Assembly: GCA_963829965.1 (NCBI GenBank)
Contig: CAWHLK010000013.1
Span: 14,866-78,865, forward strand
Length of the DNA stretch: 64,000 nucleotides
Reading direction: 5' to 3'
From: DASXZH01 sp963829965
GTDB lineage: Bacteria; Armatimonadota; Fimbriimonadia; Fimbriimonadales; Fimbriimonadaceae
How positions within the stretch are numbered: position 1 is the first letter of the stretch; each line of letters begins with the position of its first letter. The notes beneath the pieces are model-generated. The model was not told the origin of the DNA. It saw nothing but the letters and a program-made list of their open reading frames with translations, and did not search any database. Positions 37,713 through 47,706 of the stretch are shown here, piece after piece. The translations under genes were made by a program, and so were the position numbers.

Positions 37713-40700
37713 ATGTGCAGCGTGAACCTCCCGCCTAACGTGCGCCCTCCCAAGAGAGTGGACGAGCGCTTGACTTTCTTAGCGGGCGGTGGCGAGATGG
37801 GCGAGCGCATCCGCTCATTCGATTGGGAGGCTAACCCTTTGGGGCCGCCCGAGCACTGGCCCCAGAGCCTCAAGACTTCCGTGCGCATCATGCTCGCCTC
37901 TCGGCAGCCGATATGGATCGGCTGGGGCGAAGACCTCATTTACCTTTACAACGATCCCTATAAGGCGATCATTGGCGGTAAGCACCCGCGCATGTTGGGA
38001 GAGCCAACTCGTATAGTTTGGGAAGAGATTTGGCCGGAAATTGCACACTTGCTGGCGAAGGCGATGCAGGGGGATGAGGGCACCTACGTGGAGTCCCAAC
38101 TCCTGATAATGGAGCGCAGCGGATACCCGGAAGAAACTTACTACACCTTCTCCTACACTCCTATTCCGGACGACGAGGGTAAGCCCGGCGGCATTATTTG
38201 CGCCAACACGGACGATACTCAGCGGGTTATCGGGGAGAGGCAACAAAGCCAACTCAGAGAGCTTGCCGCTGCAACTGCGGAATCTCGGAACATCGAGGAC
38301 TGCTGCACTATTTGCGCAAAATCTCTTGCCGATGATCCTGAGGATCTGCCGTTTGCGATGATATATGTGCCGGAAAAGGATGGGCAAGACCTAATCCTCG
38401 CGGGATCAGTCGGGCTCGGTGAAGGGCATCTCTTGGCGCCGCCAACCTTGCCGGCAAAGCACACCCTATGGCCCGTTCACGAAGTCATGGAAAGCGGCCA
38501 GTCGCAGGTGGTCGAACTTACCGGTCTTACCGACATTCCTCGCGGGCCCTGGCCCATTGCTCCTTTATTGGCTCTCGTCGCGCCCATTAGCGCGCCAGGC
38601 GAACCTCGAGTCCGCGGTTTGCTTGTGGCGGGACTGAATCCATACCGGCTTTTGGACGCCTCCTACCGGGGCTTCCTTTTGCTTATTGCCTCCCAAATAG
38701 GGTCGGCGATGGCAGGCGCGGCAGCTTATGAAGAGGAACGCCGCAGGGTGGAGGCGCTCGCAGAGTTGGACCGAGCCAAGACAGCATTTTTCAGCAACAT
38801 CAGTCACGAATTTCGGACACCCCTAACCCTCATGCTTGCGCCAATGGAGGAAGTGCTGGCAAAGTCCGAGCAAGATATTCTTCCGGATAACCGCGCGCTC
38901 GTCGGTCTTGCGCACGGGAATGCGCTGAGGCTGCTAAAACTGGTGAACACCTTGCTGGACTTTACACGGCTTGAAGCAGGTCGAACCAAGCTGAATTTGC
39001 TGCCGGTGGACCTCGGCGCTCTCACTTCCGAACTTGCCGCAATGTTTGACTCCGCTACGGATCGGGTAGGCCTCAAGCTTTCCATTGATAGCCCGCCCCT
39101 GAATAAAGCGGTTCTCATCGACCCGGAGATGTGGGAAAAGATCGTTCTCAATTTGGTGTCCAATGCCTTCAAGTTCACTTTTGAAGGGGAGATCAAGGTC
39201 AGCCTTTTGGCTGATGAAACGGAAGAGAAGATCTTCCTTCGAGTAAGCGATACCGGGACGGGCATTCCTGAAAAAGAACTCCCGAATCTATTCAAGCGCT
39301 TCTACCGCGTGCAGGGCGCGGTGGGCCGCACCCAGGAAGGCACCGGCATTGGACTTTCTTTGGCTCAGGAATTTGCCAAATTGCACAGTGGCACCATTTC
39401 GGTGGAGAGCAAGCTGGGCAAGGGAACGACTTTTACTGTCGAAGTGCCCCTGCTGCACGCAGATGGGGCAACGGATCCGGATGGCCGTCAAGGGCTTTCT
39501 CCTAAAACAGCGGCCCCCTTTGCGGATGAGGCGATGCGGATGTTGCCCGAAGCATTTGATAACGTGGCAGCGGTGCTCATCCAAGGGAACAACGGATCTG
39601 ATGATTCGGGCGACACGGACCCAGACATTAAAAATGCCAAGGCAAGGATTCTTTTGGCCGATGACAATCCAGAGATGCGCGGCTACCTTAAGAGGCTCCT
39701 GGCAGAAGAGCGTTATGAAGTTGTAAGCGTGGGAGATGGGGCCGCTGCTCTAAACTCTGCCAAGGAACGCAGGCCAGACCTCGTATTGACCGACATGATG
39801 ATGCCCGTGATGGACGGATTTGCTCTAATCGCGGCACTTCGCGCGGACACCCAACTTGCCGACCTTCCCGTGATCGTGCTCTCCGCACGGGCAGGCGAGG
39901 AGTCAAGAGTGGAGGGGCTGGAACACGGAGCGGACGATTACCTGGTAAAGCCGTTCTCGGCCAGAGAACTCATTGCCCGGGTGGAATCCACACTGTCCCT
40001 TTCCCGCCTTCGGAGCGAGCTCCACGCCCAACAGCGGGAAGCGGACGAACTCCTCCGCCAACGACTCGAAGTGGAAGTGCAGAACCGGACTCGGGAACTG
40101 ATGCAGGCGAACGAGCAGCTTCAAGGCTTTACCTATTCGGTGGCTCACGACCTTCGCCAGCAGATCCGTGGAATTTCAACCAACTCGGCGCTACTCCTCA
40201 ACGATGCAGAGGACGTTTTGGACGGCGAAAACTTGCACACCCTTGAGCGGCTGATCGAAAGTGCAAAAAGCCTTTCCGCCTTAGTGGATGAACTGCTGAA
40301 GTACGCCAGACTCGGCCAGCTTGAGCCGAAAAGGGTGCCGTTGGACATTAGCTCTATCACCAAGGAAGTCGTTGGCATTCTGGCGGAGCGCGGAGTCTGC
40401 GGCCCGAACATTAAAATTTCGGTGGCTCCAGGGCTGAAGGCCAAGGCAGACCCCACCATGCTCAAACTCGTTCTGCAGAACCTGCTGGATAACGCCCTTA
40501 AGTATTGCAAGAACCGGGAGGCTCCTTTGATTGAAGTGGGTAAAGAAGGTGATGCGTTCTTTGTGAAAGACAACGGCGTCGGTTTTAACATGGCCTACTC
40601 GAGCCGCTTGTTCCAGCCCTTTGAGCGGCTCCACGCCAGTTCGGAGTACGGTGGAACCGGCATCGGCTTGGCGAATGTGCGGCGGATTGTGGAAAAGCAT

Positions 40701-40772
40701 GGAGGCAAGATTTGGGCAGATGCGGAAGAAGAGAAGGGTGCCACTTTCTACTTCACGCTAGCTGAAAGCTAG
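37713..40772 (+). CDS. Hybrid histidine kinase: PAS-GAF-HK-REC-HK
   Basis: 1019-residue soluble sensor kinase with no membrane segment. Order: PAS_4-type domain (about 30-165; LASRQPIWIGWGEDLIYLYN), GAF (about 180-345), first HisKA with His365 (NISHEFRTPL), first HATPase (about 465-575; SDTGTGIPEKEL, GTGIGLSLAQ), receiver with Asp694 (LTDMMMPVMDG), coiled coil, second HisKA with His812 (YSVAHDLRQQI) and second HATPase (about 910-1018; GGTGIGLANVRR). Both kinase cores look complete, which is unusual. It has no cognate response regulator next to it. ATG 37713 has AAGGA only 2 bases before it; GTG 37722 would be better spaced. Confidence 0.93.
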   Translation: MCSVNLPPNVRPPKRVDERLTFLAGGGEMGERIRSFDWEANPLGPPEHWPQSLKTSVRIMLASRQPIWIGWGEDLIYLYNDPYKAIIGGKHPRMLGEPTRIVWEEIWPEIAHLLAKAMQGDEGTYVESQLLIMERSGYPEETYYTFSYTPIPDDEGKPGGIICANTDDTQRVIGERQQSQLRELAAATAESRNIEDCCTICAKSLADDPEDLPFAMIYVPEKDGQDLILAGSVGLGEGHLLAPPTLPAKHTLWPVHEVMESGQSQVVELTGLTDIPRGPWPIAPLLALVAPISAPGEPRVRGLLVAGLNPYRLLDASYRGFLLLIASQIGSAMAGAAAYEEERRRVEALAELDRAKTAFFSNISHEFRTPLTLMLAPMEEVLAKSEQDILPDNRALVGLAHGNALRLLKLVNTLLDFTRLEAGRTKLNLLPVDLGALTSELAAMFDSATDRVGLKLSIDSPPLNKAVLIDPEMWEKIVLNLVSNAFKFTFEGEIKVSLLADETEEKIFLRVSDTGTGIPEKELPNLFKRFYRVQGAVGRTQEGTGIGLSLAQEFAKLHSGTISVESKLGKGTTFTVEVPLLHADGATDPDGRQGLSPKTAAPFADEAMRMLPEAFDNVAAVLIQGNNGSDDSGDTDPDIKNAKARILLADDNPEMRGYLKRLLAEERYEVVSVGDGAAALNSAKERRPDLVLTDMMMPVMDGFALIAALRADTQLADLPVIVLSARAGEESRVEGLEHGADDYLVKPFSARELIARVESTLSLSRLRSELHAQQREADELLRQRLEVEVQNRTRELMQANEQLQGFTYSVAHDLRQQIRGISTNSALLLNDAEDVLDGENLHTLERLIESAKSLSALVDELLKYARLGQLEPKRVPLDISSITKEVVGILAERGVCGPNIKISVAPGLKAKADPTMLKLVLQNLLDNALKYCKNREAPLIEVGKEGDAFFVKDNGVGFNMAYSSRLFQPFERLHASSEYGGTGIGLANVRRIVEKHGGKIWADAEEEKGATFYFTLAES

Positions 40773-40780
40773 GGACGGCC

Positions 40781-41728
40781 CTATATCCTAATGACAGCCT
40801 TACCCAGCAGACCGCCGTTTCGCAGTCTCTCCAGAATATCCTGCGCCTCATCCAATCCTGCCGTCGCCCGGATGCGCGTCGTGATCTTCTCGTCCGCGAG
40901 CAGCCCCACAATCTCCTTCAGCCCTTCAGAAGACGCCGATGGATTGGTCTTTCCAATGAGATTGTGCGCCTTGATGTCGTGCTCGGCGAACCACTTCTCG
41001 TCCGCGGAATAAATAGTCGATACCAAACTTCCACCAGGTTTCAATACCTTGCAATCCGCGCTGATCGTATCCTTCCCGCTCACAAGATCGAGAACTGCGT
41101 CCACTCCGTGGGGATGCGCCTCCCGAATCGACTTCAAGGCATCGCCTGCCTTTGTGTTAAAAACTTCATCAGCCCCAAGTCGCTTGGCTTCATCCACCTC
41201 GCCCCGAACCGTAGCGATAACGTGCGCCCCCCGCGCTTTCGCGATCTCCACTGCGTAACCGCCAACCCCGCCGGTTGCGCCCATGATCACGAGCGTTTGC
41301 CCCGCGCCGGTTTTCAGCAAATTGAGCGATCCAAGCGCAGCCGCCGCTGCAACCGGGAGTGCGGCAGCCTGCTCATCCGAAACCCCGTCCGGAATTAGCG
41401 CAAGCGATTCGCCTTGCTCGCCGATCTCAGGCGACGTGTACTCGGCGTAAGAGCCGTGCTCCCAACTTCCGCCAAAAACACGGTCTCCAACTTTGTAGTC
41501 ACTCTGCCCGGAAGGAACGCGTTCCAAAACCCCGGCAAAGTCCAGCCCTACAACAAAGGGAAACTGCGACTCAGCCGTCAATCTTTCGATGAGTTTGAAA
41601 TCGATCGGGTTCACACCTGCGCAATTTACGCGGACCAAGTACCCTCCATCCGGGATCGGCAAATCTTGTAGAGTAGGAGCTTCGCCAAACCTCCCAACCG
41701 CGTATGCGCGCATTGTGCTCGTGCTCAT
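40781..41728 (-). CDS. Zinc-independent MDR-family NADPH quinone/enone reductase
   Basis: 315 residues of the medium-chain reductase superfamily, quinone oxidoreductase branch. Pattern: VNCAGVNPIDFKL, GLDFAGVLERV, GDRVFGGSW, the cofactor loop MGATGGVGGYAVEIAKARG and DAVLDLVSG. The structural zinc cysteines are absent. It follows the DinB gene by 14 bases on the same strand, so the two may be an operon responding to electrophiles or thiol stress (inference). Confidence 0.9.
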   Translation of the reverse strand: MSTSTMRAYAVGRFGEAPTLQDLPIPDGGYLVRVNCAGVNPIDFKLIERLTAESQFPFVVGLDFAGVLERVPSGQSDYKVGDRVFGGSWEHGSYAEYTSPEIGEQGESLALIPDGVSDEQAAALPVAAAAALGSLNLLKTGAGQTLVIMGATGGVGGYAVEIAKARGAHVIATVRGEVDEAKRLGADEVFNTKAGDALKSIREAHPHGVDAVLDLVSGKDTISADCKVLKPGGSLVSTIYSADEKWFAEHDIKAHNLIGKTNPSASSEGLKEIVGLLADEKITTRIRATAGLDEAQDILERLRNGGLLGKAVIRI

Positions 41729-41742
41729 TTTCTAATTCCTGC

Positions 41743-42222
41743 CTACGCCCGGCCAACCCAATTCGTGTCCACCCCATGCATCATCAAGAGCTCCGAAAGC
41801 TGTCCCACATGGCCCTGGATGTGCCTAATATTCATGATTTCATGGCTTAACTTATCTATATTCGGATACCACGGGAAGCCCGAGTCCTCTGAGTCCAGGT
41901 CGAGAGTATCCACCATCGTATCCACCTGACCAGAAACCAAGTCGATGTATGCCAGGATATCCGCCTGCGAATAGGGTTCTATCTCTGGAGGAGTTTCCCA
42001 CAGGCAGTCCGCATCCTCGCGGCCCTTTTCCCATGGCTGGAAGGCCGCTTCGTTCGGCTGGAGATACAAGTGGGCAAAGAACACCGCATGGTAAGCAATT
42101 CGCCAAAAACTGCGGGGGTGCTTACCTGAGGTCCAGACCTCTTCAGGGCAGAGTTCAACGCACTCGCGAAGCATTTTTAAGGCAGCATGATATTGGCTTT
42201 TCAGTGCTCCACGGATGTCCAT
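41743..42222 (-). CDS. DinB-like four-helix protein
   Basis: 159 residues of the DinB/YfiT metal-dependent superfamily. The three expected metal histidines are plausible in RIAYHAVFFAHLYL and NIRHIQGHVGQL. Members are often thiol-S-transferases. TAATCT lies 9 nt before the ATG and there is no Shine-Dalgarno sequence. It is upstream of the MDR reductase. Confidence 0.82.
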   Translation of the reverse strand: MDIRGALKSQYHAALKMLRECVELCPEEVWTSGKHPRSFWRIAYHAVFFAHLYLQPNEAAFQPWEKGREDADCLWETPPEIEPYSQADILAYIDLVSGQVDTMVDTLDLDSEDSGFPWYPNIDKLSHEIMNIRHIQGHVGQLSELLMMHGVDTNWVGRA

Positions 42223-42480
42223 GACGAGCCGAGATTACCCAGGCCGAACAGGGTCAGATAACGGCAAGGCCTCCTACTCAGGGTAGTCGGCGCAATGAGT
42301 TTCTAACCCCTGATCCCTCAAAAACAGCTGGTTCCGGGCTATTTTTATTTCTCCCTCTACCGCGCCAAGAAAGCTCCGACATCTGAGGTGGAACCCATCA
42401 AGAACTTAGCCACTGACCCGTGTTACTCTGAAGGACCAACATTTGAGACTTAATTCGGAGTTGGGACGAGCAGGCCAACG

Positions 42481-42486
42481 TATACT
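42481..42486 (+). promoter_or_regulatory. Near-consensus -10 (TATACT) 6 nt before an ATG
   Basis: TATACT then CAAGCC and the ATG at 42493. This is the clearest leaderless-type promoter in the window; no Shine-Dalgarno sequence could fit. Confidence 0.6.
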
Positions 42487-42492
42487 CAAGCC

Positions 42493-43575
42493 ATGATCGC
42501 GCTACTCGTCGCCGCGGTAATCGGCCAAGGGTCTCCCGAAGCGGCTGCAAATGAATACAAGGCCCTAGAGAAAAAGCTCGCTCAGATCCACTCCATCGAG
42601 GGGGAATTGACCACTTGGAGGGGTGCCAAAAGCACCAGACAAGTCCACTTTGAGATCCGGCGGCCGAATCTCTATCGGGTGCAGACGACCTATCCTGGCG
42701 AGGGAACCGCGCTCGGAATTGGCGACGGCAAGCACTACTGGTATTACACCCTGCCCGAGAAGACCTACATTGAGAAGGACGCAAAGCCTGATCGAACAAG
42801 CATGGGGAACCTGTTCGAGTTCGAGCAGTTCGATTCGCCCGATGAGATCTACTACAACTTCAAAGGCCTGGCTCGTGAAGATTTTCGGGGCAGGCCGGCA
42901 GAGTCGATTGAGGTCTACTTCCCCAACAATCCGGACTCTACTATGAAGTTCTACATCGACCCCGACTCGAAGTTGCCGCTTGGATTTCGGTTCGCGAAGG
43001 GAAAGGCGGTAACGGAGGATTTCGTCTACTCCAATCTCAAGATCAACCCTGCCACAAGAGCTGCCGATTTCGTCTTCCGTATCCCGTCCGATGCCAAGCC
43101 GTTCTCCATGCCGCAGTTCGACCTCCGGTCGAAGTTGGTGGCTGATGGCGCCATCGCCCCCGATTTCAAACTGTCCACCCCCTCGGGCAAGGATGTAAAG
43201 CTGTCGGATTTTGAAAAGGCCAACCGTCTGGTTTTGCTCGATTTCTGGTTTCGAGACTGCGAGCCCTGCCAACAAGAACTTGCTCACATGAGTCAGAACT
43301 ACGCAAAGCTCAAGAAGGAGGGCGTTGAACTTCTTGCCGTTGATTGCGGCGACACTGTGGAAACGGTAAAAAACTATGTGGCGAAGCAAAAACTAGTGTT
43401 TCCGGTCGCTATGGATCGAGCCAAAAATTCCATCAACGGGAGCTATGGGGTCCAGGCCTTTCCAACAACCTATGTGATCGCCCCCGACGGCAAAATCATT
43501 GCGTCCTACGTTGGCTTTGACGAGAAGGAAATGACCCAGGCCCTGACTAAGGCCCTACAGTCGTCGAAGCCCTGA
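42493..43575 (+). CDS. Exported LolA-like domain fused to a TlpA/peroxiredoxin-like thioredoxin domain
   Basis: 360 residues: short signal peptide (MIALLVAAVIGQG), an N-terminal LolA/DUF2092-type beta domain (about 20-205; RRPNLYRVQTTYPGEG, YIDPDSKLPLGF), then a thioredoxin-fold domain (about 215-358; APDFKLSTPSGKDVKLSDF, redox motif CEPC, AFPTTYVIAPDGKI). Likely a periplasmic thiol-disulfide reductant or lipid-associated redox protein. The S51 peptidase gene starts 15 bases downstream. Confidence 0.85.
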   Translation: MIALLVAAVIGQGSPEAAANEYKALEKKLAQIHSIEGELTTWRGAKSTRQVHFEIRRPNLYRVQTTYPGEGTALGIGDGKHYWYYTLPEKTYIEKDAKPDRTSMGNLFEFEQFDSPDEIYYNFKGLAREDFRGRPAESIEVYFPNNPDSTMKFYIDPDSKLPLGFRFAKGKAVTEDFVYSNLKINPATRAADFVFRIPSDAKPFSMPQFDLRSKLVADGAIAPDFKLSTPSGKDVKLSDFEKANRLVLLDFWFRDCEPCQQELAHMSQNYAKLKKEGVELLAVDCGDTVETVKNYVAKQKLVFPVAMDRAKNSINGSYGVQAFPTTYVIAPDGKIIASYVGFDEKEMTQALTKALQSSKP

Positions 43576-43590
43576 GGTTAAGGTTAAGAC

Positions 43591-44253
43591 ATGGCGGATA
43601 ACCTCAGGCTCTTTCTCTACAGCGATCAGCTTGAGCCCGACACGGACGCGATAACCGATCGGATCTTCAGCAAACTTCCACGCAAAGGCGCTCGAATAGG
43701 CTATTTGCCGGCATCGCCAGACCCAGAGCGGGAGTGGTTCCAAGATCGGCAGCATTTCTATGCCCGGTTTGGAGCAAAGCTCGAGTTCTTTGGCGTTGAA
43801 TCCGAGTTTGACCCGACGCGCAACTCGGAACTTATAAGGTGTGATGCCATCCACTTGACCGGCGGCAACACCTTTCAGTTCCTCTACTGGCTGCGCGAGC
43901 GAAGCATGATTCAGATGCTTCGCCAATACGCGCAAAGCGGCGGCACCCTGATTGGAGTCAGTGCAGGCGCCATCATGATGACTTCTGACACCTCGACTTC
44001 CTACCTTTGCTGGGACAGCCCCTATCGGGATCTGGAAGGATACGAAGGACTGAATCTCGTCCCGTTTGCCTTTCTGCCCCATTTCGAGCCTTCCGATCAA
44101 GGTATTGAGAGCTTGAAGAACTACTCGCTCCGCTTCAGAGGAAACGTGTACGCAATCACTGATGCCGGAGCCATCGTGGTTGAAAATGGCGAAACGGACT
44201 TGATTGGGCCGATTTGGCGCGCCAACAACGGTGCCATCCTCGACAAACCCTAG
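43591..44253 (+). CDS. Peptidase S51 family (dipeptidase E-like)
   Basis: 220 residues, cytoplasmic. The nucleophile elbow GVSAGAIMM carries the catalytic Ser, HLTGGNTFQFL the substrate loop and FLPHFEPS the likely catalytic His. Family members cleave Asp-X dipeptides or act as cyanophycinase-like enzymes; which applies here is not visible. Confidence 0.85.
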   Translation: MADNLRLFLYSDQLEPDTDAITDRIFSKLPRKGARIGYLPASPDPEREWFQDRQHFYARFGAKLEFFGVESEFDPTRNSELIRCDAIHLTGGNTFQFLYWLRERSMIQMLRQYAQSGGTLIGVSAGAIMMTSDTSTSYLCWDSPYRDLEGYEGLNLVPFAFLPHFEPSDQGIESLKNYSLRFRGNVYAITDAGAIVVENGETDLIGPIWRANNGAILDKP

Positions 44254-44340
44254 AAACTTCAAAAAAGTCGTTCTCGGGTGTTAAAGCCAACGTAGCATTT
44301 CAGCGCCCATTGGGTAGCTTTTGGGACGGAGGGTAACCCA

Positions 44341-44526
44341 TTGATCAACAGTTCCAGGAAACCAATCATTTCGTTGGCAACAATCGCTGTTTTAGCTTCG
44401 TCCGCATTGGGGCAGCAGATATACGAGTCTGAAGCTCAGGACCCGTTCAGAAACTTGAACCTCAGCGAGTTCAGCTCCCCCGCCAATCCGTATCTTTCCA
44501 ATCCCAACTTGGCCTACGTGTGGTAG
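44341..44526 (+). CDS. Short secreted peptide or 5' fragment of a secreted protein
   Basis: 61 residues from TTG 44341 with an excellent Shine-Dalgarno (GGAGGG, 7-nt spacing) and a signal peptide (IISLATIAVLASSALGQ). The mature part is only about 36 residues (YESEAQDPFRNLNLSEFSSP). It overlaps the truncated cyclase gene on the other strand, so it may be the surviving 5' end of a longer gene (see findings). Confidence 0.5.
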   Translation: MINSSRKPIISLATIAVLASSALGQQIYESEAQDPFRNLNLSEFSSPANPYLSNPNLAYVW

Positions 44527-44871
44527 GGGGCCCGTTTCATCCCATGTTTGGCTAACGAGGTTGCGCCGGCCTAGTGCTGCGGCCTTCAGCGCGTCCGCCG
44601 GCGTTGAAAACGCCGCGCAAAACGCATCTCCCAGCGCCTTGAAAATGTAACCGCCGTTCTGCTCAATCGCCGATCTGAGGATTTGATCGTGCATTGCAAG
44701 AGCCGTCCCCATCGTTTTGGGATAGAGCTCCCATAGCTTCGTGCTGCCTTCGATGTCCGTAAACAGAAAGGTGATGGTCCCAGACGGGATGAGGCGCGAG
44801 GGCCCGAGCAGTTGCACGATCGCGTTTTCGGTCTGAATCCGCGCCCCCTCATTCCCACTCGTCTGGCTCAT
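44392..44871 (-). pseudogene. Adenylate/guanylate cyclase (class III), 3'-truncated
   Basis: The first 110 or so residues are a standard class III cyclase N-terminal half: TITFLFTDIEGSTKLWE with the metal Asp, AMHDQILRSAIEQNGGYIFK, LGDAFCAAFSTPADAL. Similarity stops after WDETGPL, where RVRMALHTG-like sequence is expected, and the remaining 50 residues look like random frame. The catalytic Asn/Arg half is gone, so no activity is expected. The break point is at about 44525. Confidence 0.8.
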
Positions 44872-45038
44872 AGTGATTCCCTATTCAATCCTACCATTGA
44901 GCCTGTCCGCTGGCAAGTTAGAAGGCTGCCATGCTTCTCACTCGGCGCCTGAATGTTCTTGAAGGCAGCTATCTGGCCCGTTGTTTCGGACCTCTCATTA
45001 AGTGCACCGTGAGTTGGCTTTGCCGCACCAGGTTAACC

Positions 45039-45620
45039 CTATTCCGATGAATGATCGACCCAGCGAGCTTTAGCGCAGCCCACAAGCAATTTGGCCACCG
45101 AATCTATCCCCAGTGCGGACGTGTTAAAGAGCAAGTCGTAGTTCACCGGGTCTGCCCAATCCGCTTGGAAATACTTTCGGTGGAAGGCCGCGCGGTCATG
45201 GTCGTTCTGTTTGATGATCTCTTTCGCGTGGGCCTCATTCGCCCAGCGGACCTGCATAACCCGTTCGATCCGGTAATGCATTTCGGCAAAGAGACGAACG
45301 CTCAGAATGTCTTGACCTCGCAGAATAAAGGAAGCCCCGCGCCCAACGATTACCGCATTGCCCGCCTCGTAATACTGGCGAACGATGCGTTCCAAAGCTG
45401 CAAAGTAGCTCTCAGCCTCGTGCGAATGGGTCCAGGCCTCAACATGGCCCGGAGCGCGTTCATCGAAGTGAGAGACCATCGGCAGTGTCGCGCCGGTTTC
45501 CTCCACTTCGCGGTCCAGCAGTTTGTGATCGATGCACTGCCATCCAAGGCGCTCGGCTACCGCCGGGGCGATAGAAGTTTCGCCTGCCCCAAGCTGGCGG
45601 CTGATAGTGATAACACCCAT
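45039..45620 (-). CDS. Cytidylate kinase-like protein
   Basis: 193 residues of the cytidylate kinase-2 family (VITISRQLGAGETSIAPAVA). The P-loop GAGETS is degenerate compared with true kinases, as usual for this family. QCIDHKLLDREVEE and AVIVGRGASFIL are typical segments. Start ATG 45620 has GGAG upstream. The substrate is unknown; a nucleotide kinase role is not assured. Confidence 0.85.
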   Translation of the reverse strand: MGVITISRQLGAGETSIAPAVAERLGWQCIDHKLLDREVEETGATLPMVSHFDERAPGHVEAWTHSHEAESYFAALERIVRQYYEAGNAVIVGRGASFILRGQDILSVRLFAEMHYRIERVMQVRWANEAHAKEIIKQNDHDRAAFHRKYFQADWADPVNYDLLFNTSALGIDSVAKLLVGCAKARWVDHSSE

Positions 45621-45720
45621 AGCTTTCGCTCCAAGCTCAGTATGAGTTAGGCAGCCAATGAATGATTGTCATTCAAACCACTGACCCCCTGCCCGTAGGC
45701 CTTCTTGTCATACTCTAATC

Positions 45721-47049
<1,329 letters not shown>

Positions 47050-47065
47050 GCCGCAGATATTTGGG

Positions 47066-47530
47066 CTAGGACCAATGCCAGGCATCATCGCCGAGCAGGG
47101 TCTGGATGAAGTTCAGTTGCCCGCTGTGGTACCACAAGTGCAGGATCATGAACTGGCATCTGTCAAACCGAGTTGTTTCCTTGCCGTCCACTTGAATTGG
47201 CTCGATAATCTGGGATTCGGAGAATCCCTCTACCGTCGAGACTATCTGCTCCGACGACTTTTGAAATGCGCCAGTTACAACATCCTTGGTCTGGAAATCG
47301 GCCGGCGCTCTTGGAAAGTCATCGTCCGGCCAATCGAACGGCTTCTCGCCCCGAATCACCATCCCTACATGGTCGTTCACCAAGTTGACTTCGTAGACGA
47401 TGTCGGCAACCGTCCGCGTCTTCGCGCCAAAGCTCTGCGAAAAAGCTTCTTCGGGCAGGGCTTGGAGATCTTGCTGAAAGATCTTGCAGGCGTTTTTGAG
47501 GTTTTTTGCAGCTTTCTCTTGTAGGTTCAT
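47066..47530 (-). CDS. DinB-like four-helix protein
   Basis: 154 residues of the DinB superfamily. It has VADIVYEVNLVNDHVGMVIRG and FMILHLWYHSGQLNFIQ with histidines at the expected metal positions. It is convergent with eno, 16 bases apart. Function unknown. Confidence 0.8.
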   Translation of the reverse strand: MNLQEKAAKNLKNACKIFQQDLQALPEEAFSQSFGAKTRTVADIVYEVNLVNDHVGMVIRGEKPFDWPDDDFPRAPADFQTKDVVTGAFQKSSEQIVSTVEGFSESQIIEPIQVDGKETTRFDRCQFMILHLWYHSGQLNFIQTLLGDDAWHWS

Positions 47531-47656
47531 TGATCGAGTGCCTGACGGTAAACCGGCGTCGGCAAAGGTTGATTATACGTTTTTACGACACGCTTGCTGC
47601 TAGGCCAGGTGGTATTCGGCAAAAAGAAGACTCTTCCGCGTTGCGCTACTGGAAAC

Positions 47657-47689
47657 AAAAAAAGCCCCCGCCCCAAAAGAGGAGCAGGG
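47657..47689 (-). terminator. Intrinsic terminator of the HAF lipoprotein gene
   Basis: On the minus strand CCCTGCTCC pairs with GGGGCGGGG (G-T pairs allowed) around TCTTTT, followed by C and seven T. It starts 18 bases past the stop at 47707. Confidence 0.8.
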
Positions 47690-47706
47690 ACATAAGCATG
47701 TTCGGC

